A program made the translations under genes and the position numbers. Below, piece after piece: positions 8,451-18,049 of a stretch of DNA of 64,000 bases. Origin of the DNA: Candidatus Muiribacterium halophilum (GTDB lineage: Bacteria > Muiribacteriota > Muiribacteriia > Muiribacteriales > Muiribacteriaceae); assembly GCA_023228995.1 (NCBI GenBank), contig JALOAD010000002.1, positions 106,712 to 170,711 of the forward strand, in the 5' to 3' direction. Below the pieces are notes generated by a model. The model did no database searches, was not told where the DNA came from, and saw only the letters and a list, made by a program, of their open reading frames with translations. Position 1 is the stretch's first letter. Every line of letters begins with the position of its first letter.

Positions 8451-8484
8451 TTTATTTGTATATTTGTACAAATAGGCAAATAAA
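8451..8484. other. Nested 34-bp dyad in the thyX/transporter spacer
   Basis: Outer arms TTTATTTG (8451-8458) and CAAATAAA (8477-8484) enclose an inner palindrome TTTGTACAAA (8463-8472), with symmetric four-base gaps. It lies about 65 bases upstream of the thyX -10 box and 110 bases past the transporter stop. It could be an operator or a cruciform; there is no T-run, so a terminator is unlikely. The rest of this 247-base spacer shows nothing. Confidence 0.5.
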
Positions 8485-8595
8485 TGAAAAAAACCTGCTT
8501 TCAAATTAGTATTAAAACAATTGCAGAAATGTTTTTAATAATTCAAATAAAACAATTATAGAGCCAAAAAAATAAAGTACAAAAATAAAAAATGT

Positions 8596-9900
8596 TTATT
8601 TAAAATAAAAATATCTAAAGTAAATATAAAAACTTGAAAAAACAATGCTTATAAATGTTATGAGAACACTTTCTTTTAAAAACTTCTTAAAAGTTATCAT
8701 ACCAGGTCGATATTTATCAGCAATACTACAAACAACCAGGTTTGCAGCCGAAGCGAACATTGTACCATTAGCTCCAAGACAAGCTCCTAATGCAAGAGCC
8801 CACCAAAAAGGCATTGTTTCCGCTTTTGTAAGAGCAAGATTTTGAGGACCAGTTATCACTTGTATTATAGGTATCATGGTTATAACGAAAGGAACTGAGC
8901 TAATTACGCATACTAGAATCGAAGATGACCATAAAATTATCATAACTAATACAAGAGGATTTGTGGTTATTTCTAGCATATAATTAGCAGCTTGTTGAAT
9001 CAAACCAGAACTTTCCATTCCACCTATAATTATAAAAAGTCCTGTAAAGAAAAATATTGTATTCCATTCAATGCTTTCGAAAAACTCGCTAGGTTCTTTA
9101 ATAGATATAATCATTAGAATGGATGCTCCTAAAAGAGCTACAGTTGCAGGCATCAGACTAAGTGCATCATGGAATATGAAAAGTGTTAAAGTAAGTGTAA
9201 TTACTAAAATGCTTTTTATTAGTAAGCTTTTATCTTTTATTGAAGTGTTTTCGTTAAGTGAAGCTAATTTGTTTTCTATTCCAGGTATTTTTTTAAAAGT
9301 TTTTCTATATTTAAACCATAATAAGCCAATCATCACAAACATTAAAACAAGTGAAACTGGTCCTAAATTAAATAAAAAAGCATTAAATGATATTGCATTT
9401 TTAGACCCGATAAGTATGTTTGGTGGATCTCCTATAAGAGTTGCTGTACCACCAATATTTGATGCAAATATTTCAGCCATAAGAAATGGGTAAATATTAA
9501 TTTTCATTATATCTGTTACAAGAAAAGTTATTGGAGCGATAAGTAATATTGTTGTAACATTATCAAGCAGTGCTGATAAAATACCGGTTAAAAGTGAAAA
9601 ATAAATAAATACAAGTACAGGTTTTCCTTTTGAAATTTTTACCATTTTTATCGCAAGATATTCAAATAGTCCAGATTTTCTGGATATTTCAACAATAATC
9701 ATCATACCTATGAGCATACCTAATGTATTGAAATCAACATATGATATTGCTTCGTTTTGATCTAATATTCTCAATAATATAATTAAAGAAGCTCCAAATA
9801 AAGCAATTATAGTTCTATGAAATTTTTCGGAAACAATAAGTGCTAAACTTCCAAAAAAAATTATCATTGTATATATTTGTAAAGATGTAAATCCAAACAT
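8596..9900 (-). CDS. ArsB/NhaD-type ion transporter (IT superfamily permease)
   Basis: A 434-residue, roughly 11-12 helix permease of the ion-transporter superfamily (ArsB, NhaD, P-protein-like). The diagnostic re-entrant segment is present: LLDNVTTILLIAPITFLV followed by IFASNIGGTATLIGDPPNILIG. A second half-repeat (ALGACLGANGTMFASAANLVV) mirrors it near the C-terminus. Such proteins exchange Na+ and H+ or export oxyanions such as arsenite; the substrate cannot be told from the sequence. A weak GGAG precedes the ATG. It is divergent from the barrel-protein gene at 10012, and the two share a 111-base control region. Confidence 0.88.
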   Translation of the reverse strand: MFGFTSLQIYTMIIFFGSLALIVSEKFHRTIIALFGASLIILLRILDQNEAISYVDFNTLGMLIGMMIIVEISRKSGLFEYLAIKMVKISKGKPVLVFIYFSLLTGILSALLDNVTTILLIAPITFLVTDIMKINIYPFLMAEIFASNIGGTATLIGDPPNILIGSKNAISFNAFLFNLGPVSLVLMFVMIGLLWFKYRKTFKKIPGIENKLASLNENTSIKDKSLLIKSILVITLTLTLFIFHDALSLMPATVALLGASILMIISIKEPSEFFESIEWNTIFFFTGLFIIIGGMESSGLIQQAANYMLEITTNPLVLVMIILWSSSILVCVISSVPFVITMIPIIQVITGPQNLALTKAETMPFWWALALGACLGANGTMFASAANLVVCSIADKYRPGMITFKKFLKESVLITFISIVFSSFYIYFRYFYFK

Positions 9901-9974
9901 CGCTACTCCGTTTAAAATTATTAGTTTTATTGTTTACAAATGATTTATATAAAACTTATAAAGGTTTCGCCTAA

Positions 9975-10003
9975 ATGTCAAAAAAATATTTTTATGATAT
10001 AAT
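9975..10003 (+). promoter_or_regulatory. Predicted promoter giving a leaderless barrel-protein mRNA
   Basis: ATGTCA at 9975-9980 (4/6 match to -35), 17 bases, TATAAT at 9998-10003 with an upstream TG (extended -10). Only eight bases separate the -10 box from the ATG at 10012, and no SD is present, so transcription should begin at or next to the start codon. Confidence 0.6.
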
Positions 10004-10011
10004 CTTTTCTT

Positions 10012-11610
10012 ATGAAAAGAATTTTAATCCTATTTTTTTTATTTGTAAACATTTTATTTTGTTTTTCTGATGAAAATTTTCTTTTAAAAAAAATTCCTTC
10101 TAACTATAATGGATATAGGACTTTTGATTACTTTTTAATTGAAAAGAAGTTATCAGATTCAGGCGATTATTCAAGAAATCATAATATTACAAGATATAAA
10201 GCTGCTTTTTATTTGTATGAAATATATAGAAATGGTTTGAGGAAAAATATTGATTTTTTACCGGTTCACCTTGAAGCTTATGAATTTATGATAAATGATT
10301 TTAATTATGAACTTGTTTTTCTTTACGGAGATAAGATAATCTCTATTATAAAAGAAGAAATTGAAATTTATAGAAAAGAGAAAAAAATTATAAAACATAA
10401 GTATATTAATGAAAACAATGATAATATGGTTTTAAAAACTATGCTCATTAATACGGATTATCAAAATAATATAGTAACTTCTGGTAAATTTGGAATTGAA
10501 TATAAATATACTTTTGGGACTGATGTTGATGTTTTTAGTTCAAATAATAAAGACAAAGATTATAGTTCATATTTGAATACTGTAATAAATACAAACTTTA
10601 ATAGTTTCAAAACATATAATTCTTTTTTGTGGAATGATGATTATACAGAACAAAATTCTAAAATAAAGTTAAAAATATTTAACAAATTCAGGGATTTTTC
10701 TTTTTTTAATAATATTAACAGGAAAAACTCTATTTTATCAAATTCAGGTTATTATTTTGATAGTATAAAGAGTTTTAATATTATGGATTTAAACATAGAT
10801 ATAAAAGGAAGCACAAAAAAAAATAATAGTGATGACATTAATTATTTTTATACAGAATGGAGAAGCAAAAGTACAAAAATTGATATAAATTCAGACATAA
10901 GTCGAGGAGTTTCAGGTTTTGCTTATACTTATTTGAAAAAAGATTATCAAAAAAATTTCTCTTATAATGAGAACATTACTGAATATAAAGGATATTTAAA
11001 AAAAGAAATATCAGGTCAGTATATTGATGGTATGATATTAAATTTTTATGTGAAAAATAAAGAGTATGAAAATAATATTGATAAAAGAAAGGATGGTAAA
11101 ATTGAATCTTGGAGATTAAAAATCGACCTTCCTTATAATATATCTTATTATACAATTGATTTAGGTGTGACCAAAAGAGATGTAACTTCTGAGGATAAAG
11201 ATCATGTTGATGCAGAATTATCTGAGTTTAGATTTTCAAGAATATGGTTTGATAGATTAAGGTCTGATTTTATATTAGCATATAATTACAAGGATTATAA
11301 TGCTTTAGATAATGTATTAGATGGTTTTAATGTAGATAGTTATGATTATATGAAAAAATATTGGGAAATAAGTTTTGTACATTATTTTAAATTTTTAAGT
11401 TCTATTGATATAAGTCTTTTTGTTGGTTCAGAAGATAATCCAGTTAATAATGCTCAATTTCCATGTTTTGATTTTGTTTATAGAAGTGTTGATATTCATA
11501 TTAATGATATTGTACTTGAATATTCTACTCTTCAAAAAAGTCACAATTTACATAAAAATCTCAACTCAAAACTTTTTAACATTGGAGTGTTTTATGAATT
11601 TTACTGGTAA
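10012..11610 (+). CDS. Outer-membrane beta-barrel protein with an SLH-like N-terminus
   Basis: A 532-residue exported protein with a signal peptide ending near FCFSD. After it comes a short region with a degenerate SLH-like motif (NITRYKAAFYLYEIYRNG), then a Lys/Glu-rich helical stretch. From about residue 130 onward there are alternating, aromatic-rich strands typical of an outer-membrane barrel. The chain ends FYEFYW, an aromatic C-terminus as expected for BAM-dependent insertion. The layout recalls OmpM-type porins that tether the outer membrane to the cell wall, here with a weak SLH. No specific family is recognised. The 3' end overlaps the next gene by 17 bases, implying translational coupling. 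Confidence 0.7.
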   Translation: MKRILILFFLFVNILFCFSDENFLLKKIPSNYNGYRTFDYFLIEKKLSDSGDYSRNHNITRYKAAFYLYEIYRNGLRKNIDFLPVHLEAYEFMINDFNYELVFLYGDKIISIIKEEIEIYRKEKKIIKHKYINENNDNMVLKTMLINTDYQNNIVTSGKFGIEYKYTFGTDVDVFSSNNKDKDYSSYLNTVINTNFNSFKTYNSFLWNDDYTEQNSKIKLKIFNKFRDFSFFNNINRKNSILSNSGYYFDSIKSFNIMDLNIDIKGSTKKNNSDDINYFYTEWRSKSTKIDINSDISRGVSGFAYTYLKKDYQKNFSYNENITEYKGYLKKEISGQYIDGMILNFYVKNKEYENNIDKRKDGKIESWRLKIDLPYNISYYTIDLGVTKRDVTSEDKDHVDAELSEFRFSRIWFDRLRSDFILAYNYKDYNALDNVLDGFNVDSYDYMKKYWEISFVHYFKFLSSIDISLFVGSEDNPVNNAQFPCFDFVYRSVDIHINDIVLEYSTLQKSHNLHKNLNSKLFNIGVFYEFYW

Positions 11611-12088
11611 AATTATAATATTTTTAATAATTTTTTGTAATTTAACTTGTTTATCTGAAGATATATGGTCTAAAAAAGAAAGACTTGAAGAAATTTACAG
11701 TTTTTATTCTGAACATAAAGAAAAAAAATACTCTGAAATAAAAAAACTTAGATTTGTTATAACAAGATTAAAAAGAAATCTTGCTCTTAATCAGAATATT
11801 ATAGCAGATAATTATATAGATAAAGCAGAGTTTTTAATTATGAGAATTGAATTTAAAGAATTATCTCTTGATAGAGAAATAAAAAAAATTAAAAATGATA
11901 TTGATAATTTTGCTTATTCCCTATCTATAAATATTGAAAAACTAAAAGTTAAACTCAAATATAGTGATTTTGTAAAAAAATATAATAACATTAGTGAATT
12001 ATTTGAAAACAGGCTTTTTGTTAAATGTTCTAAATTACTTAGTGAAAGCAAAAAAGAACTTGATAATATCATATTAAACAAAGAATAA
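11594..12088 (+). CDS. Small exported helical protein, unknown function
   Basis: A 164-residue product. I start it at the ATG at 11594, preceded by TTGGAGTG, rather than the longer frame from 11420, because the shorter start leaves a clean signal peptide (MNFTGKIIIFLIIFCNLT). It overlaps the upstream barrel gene by 17 bases, so the two are probably coupled. The mature part is highly charged, Lys/Glu/Ile-rich and predicted helical, probably coiled-coil. A cysteine at the end of the hydrophobic core (NLTC) could be lipidated, but the motif is not a good lipobox. It may be a periplasmic partner of the barrel; this is inferred from position only. Confidence 0.65.
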   Translation: MNFTGKIIIFLIIFCNLTCLSEDIWSKKERLEEIYSFYSEHKEKKYSEIKKLRFVITRLKRNLALNQNIIADNYIDKAEFLIMRIEFKELSLDREIKKIKNDIDNFAYSLSINIEKLKVKLKYSDFVKKYNNISELFENRLFVKCSKLLSESKKELDNIILNKE

Positions 12089-12243
12089 ATTTTTTAGATA
12101 CCGGTAAAAAAAACTTTTTAAAACTTATTTGATTTTAAAAAAAAATCAATTATAATCTATATATAATAAAAAAATCTAAAGGCGCATATCAGGTCATTCT
12201 ATATTAGTTACATTATTTATAATTAAAAAAATAATATGGAAGG

Positions 12244-13335
12244 GTGGGTAAATTGGAAAAGATTTTTTATGTGGATTCTAAATGTGAAGGTTATCAAAAA
12301 ATCAAAAAAGAAATGGGAGAAAATGCTCTTATTCTTAGTTTTGAAGAAATTCTAAAAAATGGTGATGAAAATAACAAGTCAGATTGTTTTAGCAGTAAAA
12401 AGTATAAAGTTACTGCTTATATTGATGATGGAAAAGAAAACCTAAAAGAAGTTGAAAACAATTCATTTTCAATTAATGAAGACGGTTTAAAGATACAATC
12501 ACTAGAAAAACAAGTAAATGATTTAAAAAAATATGTTGATTTACTTGCAAAAAATCAAATAAACAATGAATTTGAAGTCAATGAAACTAATCCGATTGAT
12601 AACATAATTGAAAAATTTTATGCTAAATTTCTTGATAATGATATTAAACCTGATATCGCACTTCTTATTAAACAAAGATTAGATATTGCTAATCCTGATA
12701 ATTCCACAAAGCTTGCATTATCAGAACTGTTTGAATTAAGTGAATTATCATGTGATGATAAAATACATTTTTTTATTGGTAATCCTGGTTCGGGTAAAAC
12801 AACCTCAATTATAAAATTAAGTACAACATTTTCTATTGGGCTTAAGAAAAAAATATTAATAATAACAACAGATTGTTACAAAGAATCAGGTTATGATCAG
12901 ATTTTTGAACAATGTGATTTTTTAGGAATTCATTCGATGAAAGCTCAAAATAGTAAAGAATTAATAAATCTTATATCTAAGAATTTCAATAATTATGATC
13001 TTATTTTTATTGATACACCCGGAGTTGATAAAGATTATAAAGCTTTGAACAATATTTTTCCTGAAAATATGTCATATAAAACAACACTTGTTTTAAATGC
13101 AAATTCAAGATATAGGGAACAAGTTAAAAAAATATCTTTTTTTAATGAGATTGGATTTGATTTTATTGTTTTTACAAAACTAGATGAAACTTTTTCTTAT
13201 GGTAATATAATTAATATAATGCATGATAATTCTCAAAAAAAACTTATTTGTCTTACAAATGGTCAGGATACTGCAAAAAACATTATAATTAATAAAGAAA
13301 AATGTGTTGAACTTTTAATGCAAGGGATTGCATAA
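12244..13335 (+). CDS. FlhF-like SRP-family GTPase
   Basis: A 363-residue cytoplasmic protein. The N-terminus (KKEMGENALILSFEEI) resembles the FlhF opening, where KKELGPDAVIL-type sequence is usual. A linker precedes an SRP-type NG GTPase domain from about residue 110. G-motifs are recognisable but drifted: P-loop IGNPGSGKTTSIIKL, TTDCYKESGYDQI in place of TDTYRIGAVEQL, DTPG in place of DTAGR, and TKLDE. FlhF positions flagella at the cell pole. No flagellar genes are here, so a flagellar role is inferred. Start uncertain: GTG at 12244, or TTG at 12253 after GGAAGGGTGGG, which would remove three residues. Confidence 0.72.
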   Translation: MGKLEKIFYVDSKCEGYQKIKKEMGENALILSFEEILKNGDENNKSDCFSSKKYKVTAYIDDGKENLKEVENNSFSINEDGLKIQSLEKQVNDLKKYVDLLAKNQINNEFEVNETNPIDNIIEKFYAKFLDNDIKPDIALLIKQRLDIANPDNSTKLALSELFELSELSCDDKIHFFIGNPGSGKTTSIIKLSTTFSIGLKKKILIITTDCYKESGYDQIFEQCDFLGIHSMKAQNSKELINLISKNFNNYDLIFIDTPGVDKDYKALNNIFPENMSYKTTLVLNANSRYREQVKKISFFNEIGFDFIVFTKLDETFSYGNIINIMHDNSQKKLICLTNGQDTAKNIIINKEKCVELLMQGIA

Positions 13336-13340
13336 TAATT

Positions 13341-13371
13341 AAAAAGAGAGCTTTTAAAGCTCTCTTTTTTT
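13341..13371. terminator. Bidirectional terminator between FlhF-like and SLH porin genes
   Basis: Perfect inverted repeat AGAGAGCTTT/AAAGCTCTCT flanked by an A-run on the left and a T-run on the right, so it can end both the rightward GTPase transcript and the leftward surface operon. Confidence 0.88.
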
Positions 13372-13395
13372 CTTACTTAAATCAAATATTAAATA

Positions 13396-15036
13396 TTAAA
13401 AATTATGTGTTAATGTAATTCTTAAAGTTTTTTGATCAATCGGGTCAAAACCATCACCAAAAATTGCATTTGCAGCAGTTACAGGTTTAGCAAGACTCTC
13501 CTGCCCTGTTCCATTGATTTTGACATCTTTAGGTGCTGTAGCCATTTCAGAATTAACCTGAGTGTATTCAACTGAAAAAACACTGCTTTTTATAGCTTTA
13601 TCAAATTTCAATCCAAATACTAGTCTATCATCAGCAATTTGTCCTGCAGCTAAAGTAGATTCATCTTCAATCATTTCTATATTAAAAGCAAGAGTAGCTG
13701 AATTTGAAAGATAATTTTCAAATCTCAAAAAATATGAGCTAAAGCCAGCTGATCTAAAATCAGATATAGCTTCTGCTCCGCTTATTCCACCATAACCTAA
13801 TTCATCATAATAAGGTAAAGTTAAAGTTGGATCTACATTTAATCTTTTAAAAAAGTCATCATGATGTGTATAAATAAATCTTAAATCAGTTGATTGATTA
13901 AGAGTTCTTGTTATACCAAACTGATATGCCATTTGCATTCCTATATTACCACTTCCGCCATTAGTTATAGTGTCTTTTATACTATCAGTATAATCAGAAA
14001 AAACAAGTTCATAATAGTATTTCATACCATTCATCTGAGATTTATATGAAGCTCCAAGATAATTTATTGTAGAACATATATCTGCATTTCCTGAAATAAT
14101 AGAACTTGCATTAGACCATCTAGCTGAAGTTGAGTTTATCCAATATGTATTTAAAACATCTTCATCTATATATTTTAAATAGTTAACAGCATAAGTATTT
14201 ACAAAATTGTTTGTTGCATTACTTTCTTTAGTTGCCATAAGTATTAAATCACTAGATTCATCAAGTATTTTTGAGTATTTAATACCATTATCTCGATTTG
14301 AAAATACAAGAGCATTTGCAATATTAAAATACTGTCTTCCAATAGAAAAATTATACATATTATATTCATAATTAAAATATGTAGTTACAATAGCTTGACT
14401 ACCAACAGTATTAAAATCTCCACCACCTGCATTTTCATGCTCATGATTAAATTCAGTTCTGTTAATATAAGTTAGACCATTTCCAAAATCTGCATTCCAG
14501 TTTATACCAAAAACATGATCGTTTGAAACCTGATCATTAGCAGCAACTGATCCATTATCATTTGAATAATCAAATACTGTTTTTTCATTTCTAAGTCTAA
14601 AATCAAAGCTAAAATTATGATTAACTTTTTCAACTTCAATTTTATCGACTTTTTCACGCTTAGATATTTCAATTTGTTGTTTTAAAACATCAATTGTTTT
14701 TCTAAGTTTTGCAAGTCTATATCCAAAAAGATTCATTTCATTAGCAAATTCTATAGAAAGTCTATTTATTCTTTCAAAATCTTCATAAGATATATTTTCA
14801 ATTTTGATTTTCCCAGATTGTATGTTTTCAAACATTCTTGCAATAACTGTTGCAAAGTAATATCTGCTTGCATATTCATCACCGCTAAACTGTTTACCTT
14901 TTATAACACCTGAATCATAAAGTTTATTAAGTGATTCATAAGCCCAATGCCCTTGTGGAACATCAATAAATGAAAATGCATTTGTAAAAACCATCATTAT
15001 TACTAAAATTGATAATACTATTGTTGTTTTTTTCAT
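13396..15036 (-). CDS. SLH-domain outer-membrane porin (OmpM-like)
   Basis: A 546-residue exported protein and the last gene of the surface operon. The signal peptide ends near TNAFS. One SLH domain follows (FIDVPQGHWAYESLNKLYDSGVIKG), then a coiled-coil of about 60 residues (KLRKTIDVLKQQIEISKREK), then a porin-type barrel. The chain ends LRITLTHNF, with the C-terminal Phe expected of BAM substrates. SLH-coiled coil-barrel is the layout of OmpM/Omp-alpha proteins that link the outer membrane to peptidoglycan in some non-proteobacterial diderms. The SD (GGGAGA) lies about 12 bases before the ATG, rather far. The terminator at 13341 ends the transcript. Confidence 0.85.
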   Translation of the reverse strand: MKKTTIVLSILVIMMVFTNAFSFIDVPQGHWAYESLNKLYDSGVIKGKQFSGDEYASRYYFATVIARMFENIQSGKIKIENISYEDFERINRLSIEFANEMNLFGYRLAKLRKTIDVLKQQIEISKREKVDKIEVEKVNHNFSFDFRLRNEKTVFDYSNDNGSVAANDQVSNDHVFGINWNADFGNGLTYINRTEFNHEHENAGGGDFNTVGSQAIVTTYFNYEYNMYNFSIGRQYFNIANALVFSNRDNGIKYSKILDESSDLILMATKESNATNNFVNTYAVNYLKYIDEDVLNTYWINSTSARWSNASSIISGNADICSTINYLGASYKSQMNGMKYYYELVFSDYTDSIKDTITNGGSGNIGMQMAYQFGITRTLNQSTDLRFIYTHHDDFFKRLNVDPTLTLPYYDELGYGGISGAEAISDFRSAGFSSYFLRFENYLSNSATLAFNIEMIEDESTLAAGQIADDRLVFGLKFDKAIKSSVFSVEYTQVNSEMATAPKDVKINGTGQESLAKPVTAANAIFGDGFDPIDQKTLRITLTHNF

Positions 15037-15062
15037 GTTTTTAAAAATCTCCCTAGTTATAC

Positions 15063-17216
15063 TTAATAATTAAAATAAATTTTTCCATAAAATATATATT
15101 TTTTTCCGTTTGTATTTTGAGAATTAACTTCATCTTTATTAACTACATGAATAACATACCAACCTACAGTTTGATTTTGAACTTCAGTAGGTATAAGACT
15201 AGTAACATCGACTTCTGCTAAATTATTAAAGCTCAATTTTAAGTGATGTTGCATTGAATCATAAGCTTCAAATGATGCAGTCATTTTATCGTCAATGCTA
15301 TAAATATTATTTGTATCGAATTCAAATTTGTTGTTTATAAGCAAATTAAAAAAAGCACTATCATTTTTTGCATTATCAAATCCAATAGCATAATCAGTAA
15401 TATTAGTATTATCAAGAACATTTAAACCATTAGAAGTTGATGTATCTATTGGAATAGTTAATACCCAAGTTCCATGAGTATTAACACCACATACAGCATC
15501 AAATCTTGTAAATCCATTTACTTTACTTGTTGAAAAATCAACTAAAGAAACATTACCTTTAGTAAAATTACCATTTCCACCAGAAATACCTGTATTAGTA
15601 GCACTACCCATGCTATATTTACTTGTTGAGATTTCTCCATCATAGTTTAAAGAAGTAATATCTGATTCTTTATTTACATAAAGACCTTTTTCAAAAAATA
15701 AATGGAATTTTTCATTATAAATATTATCGCCATCTGTTGTGATTATTTCTAATATATAGCTTCCATAACCACTATTTGAAATTTCTGCATCAATATCTCC
15801 AGGAACTATTGGTATTTCTATACTTAATTCTCCAGTAGTCTTATTAACAAAAGCGGTTGGAAAAATACCGCCTGATATATCTGTTTTTGATAAATCATCT
15901 GCTTTGTATAATTTGTAATCAGTACCTGGAATCATAGAGCTTGTAGAATAAGAAATTGGAGAAAGCATACCTAATGAATCATCATAAACTATTATAAGGT
16001 TTTGATTAGTATTATCGGAATTTAAACTTAAATCAATAGTTGCACCTTGTATAGTATTTATTGGACTTGCATTAATTCTAGGGTCTTGCATTTCTCCTGC
16101 TAGTCCACCGTGATATTTTATAAAATCAAAATCAAATACACTATTTATAGCAAAAGACAAAAGATTAAGACTAGGTGATTGGTTAGTATTTGAATCTTGT
16201 ATAAAAATCGTGAAATTATTCCAATCTGTTGCTCCTGTAGCTAATCCATTAATTTTTTCAATTATCTGAAAACCAATATTAAAACCAGATTTTCCAGTAG
16301 CATCTGTTGGAATGCTTAGAGTGCTAATATTAGTTATAGTGAAAGTAGCTTGTATATTTGTTCCTGATGGAACTGGTGAAGTAGTAACATTAGATAAAGT
16401 TAATAGTCCATTATCAGGTGTTGTTGTCCCTGTTACAAAATTACATGTTGCAATATATTCAAGATCTGACGGTTCACCATCGTATGTAAAATTATAAGTA
16501 ACAGAAAACGAACTACTGCCTTCATCAACAGTTATCTCTGAAGGATTCATTCTATCAAGAGATAAACTAACAGCAATTTGTGTTGCTGTTGTATAATTAC
16601 CATTAATAAGAGTTATACTATTTGGTGATGTGGAATTGTTTATAATCCAGTCATATTCGGTAATTGTAACAGAAGATGATTGATTTTCCTGAATACCTAT
16701 ATTTTTCATTGCATAAGTTGATACAAAATCACCATTTTGTATTCCGAACAATATAAGAACATAATCTCCAACACTAATATTTTCAATTTTTGCCCCATCT
16801 TTGTTTGTACTATGAGAAGTTACATCAAATGAGTAAAAGTACAATTTATCCTCATATTCTGTTCCTCTTATACTGTTTACAAAATCATCATTAGATACAC
16901 TTGCTCTATTTGGAGCCATATAATAATGAGAGTCTGGAATGTTGATGTTATCAACAAATGATGAATCAAATATTGTATTTGCAAAATCTTTTTCAATTAA
17001 AAAAACTTCAATAGTTGCTAGTCCTAAATATGCCGGAGGAGCTTTTCTAACTGAATTTAATGGATTGTTTGGCCATTCTACCTGTATTGCAAGAGAAGAA
17101 CCTGAATTAATAATATTTGGTTGAGTATCAACTATTTTGTTACCACAACCATTCATAAACATTATAAGAGTTGTTATAATAAATGTTATAAATAATAAAA
17201 CACTTAATTTTTTCAT
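15063..17216 (-). CDS. Large exported lipoprotein, unknown function
   Basis: A 717-residue protein with a lipoprotein-type signal peptide: a hydrophobic core ending MFMNGCGN, with the Cys as predicted lipidation site. The mature part is Ser/Thr/Asn-rich and beta-rich, with no Cys-rich or enzymatic motif I can recognise; it looks like a chain of Ig-like or similar surface modules. A strong SD (AAGGAGGG) precedes the ATG. It lies ten bases after the FecR-domain gene and 26 bases before the SLH porin, so it is part of the five-gene surface operon. Confidence 0.72.
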   Translation of the reverse strand: MKKLSVLLFITFIITTLIMFMNGCGNKIVDTQPNIINSGSSLAIQVEWPNNPLNSVRKAPPAYLGLATIEVFLIEKDFANTIFDSSFVDNINIPDSHYYMAPNRASVSNDDFVNSIRGTEYEDKLYFYSFDVTSHSTNKDGAKIENISVGDYVLILFGIQNGDFVSTYAMKNIGIQENQSSSVTITEYDWIINNSTSPNSITLINGNYTTATQIAVSLSLDRMNPSEITVDEGSSSFSVTYNFTYDGEPSDLEYIATCNFVTGTTTPDNGLLTLSNVTTSPVPSGTNIQATFTITNISTLSIPTDATGKSGFNIGFQIIEKINGLATGATDWNNFTIFIQDSNTNQSPSLNLLSFAINSVFDFDFIKYHGGLAGEMQDPRINASPINTIQGATIDLSLNSDNTNQNLIIVYDDSLGMLSPISYSTSSMIPGTDYKLYKADDLSKTDISGGIFPTAFVNKTTGELSIEIPIVPGDIDAEISNSGYGSYILEIITTDGDNIYNEKFHLFFEKGLYVNKESDITSLNYDGEISTSKYSMGSATNTGISGGNGNFTKGNVSLVDFSTSKVNGFTRFDAVCGVNTHGTWVLTIPIDTSTSNGLNVLDNTNITDYAIGFDNAKNDSAFFNLLINNKFEFDTNNIYSIDDKMTASFEAYDSMQHHLKLSFNNLAEVDVTSLIPTEVQNQTVGWYVIHVVNKDEVNSQNTNGKKYIFYGKIYFNY

Positions 17217-17225
17217 TTTCCCTCC

Positions 17226-17975
17226 TTACCAGGATATATGAACGCTTCCAGTTTTTTTAGTAGTTCCTACGCTTGGTTTTTCTGTAGGTCTTACATTATT
17301 CAATTGTTCTTCACTAATATTTCCAAGTAATTCTTCAACAGCATTTTCTATTTTTTCAGATTCTTTTCTTAGAAATTCTTTTATTACTTTGCTTTCTTCT
17401 TTTATTATATTAATTGATTTAATTAAAGTTTCTTCAGCTTTAGTAACTTCAAGTTTTTGACCTTTATCTATTAATTTAGAAATTTTCTTATCATTTGAAC
17501 CATAATGTACTCTTCCTGCAAGAACAGTAAGTATTTCTCTACCGTTTTTCATAACTTCAAGAGTATATCTTGTTCCTCTTATACCGCATATTGCTTTAGG
17601 AGTTTGCACATTAAATTCACCATCTATTTTTTTACCATTAACATATATATAACCAAACATTAATTTTAAAGACTGAATTATTCCACCTTGATTCTCAACA
17701 ACTTCAGGAATTTCTATCATAGAATCAGGTTTAATTTTTATTATTTTTTTACCTGAAATATTAATTTCAGCTTTCGATCTTCTACCGGTTTTTATGCTAT
17801 CTCCGATATTTAATTTGTCATTAAGTTTTAGACTATTCCATTGTTCTGTTCCAGAAGGTTTGTGTTTAACAATCCCATAAACATAAGTTACTACAGCATT
17901 TTCGACTTTTACTTCAGCTTTTACTGTTAAAAAAAGAAAGACTGCAAAAATAATGAAAATAAATTGTTTTTTCAT
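17226..17975 (-). CDS. FecR-domain exported protein
   Basis: A 249-residue protein with a signal peptide (FAVFLFLTVKAE). The FecR/SLT-type domain spans roughly residues 40-165: LNIGDSIKTGRRSKAEINISG, then SMIEIPE, a VYVNGKK-like strand and TPKAICGIRGTRYTLEV, the family's characteristic closing block. Here there is no sigma factor or TonB receptor alongside, so it is not a classical FecIR regulator. Stand-alone periplasmic FecR proteins of this kind are common near surface-structure genes. A C-terminal helix is followed by a basic tail. An AAGGGG SD precedes the ATG. Confidence 0.85.
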   Translation of the reverse strand: MKKQFIFIIFAVFLFLTVKAEVKVENAVVTYVYGIVKHKPSGTEQWNSLKLNDKLNIGDSIKTGRRSKAEINISGKKIIKIKPDSMIEIPEVVENQGGIIQSLKLMFGYIYVNGKKIDGEFNVQTPKAICGIRGTRYTLEVMKNGREILTVLAGRVHYGSNDKKISKLIDKGQKLEVTKAEETLIKSINIIKEESKVIKEFLRKESEKIENAVEELLGNISEEQLNNVRPTEKPSVGTTKKTGSVHISW

Positions 17976-18049
17976 AAAGAAACCCCTTATAATTTTTTAT
18001 AATTAATAATATCAAATAAAAAGTATTAATACAAAAAAAATAAGTGATT

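Noticed and set aside
8645-9493. Plus-strand reading frames opposite the ion transporter
   Set aside because: Shadows of a well-supported membrane transporter; no SD or domain.
11420-11593. Longer start for the small exported protein
   Set aside because: It would lie wholly inside the barrel gene and destroy the signal peptide; the ATG at 11594 has an SD.
17226-17975. FecR protein as part of an iron-sensing FecIR system
   Set aside because: No sigma factor or TonB-dependent receptor adjacent.
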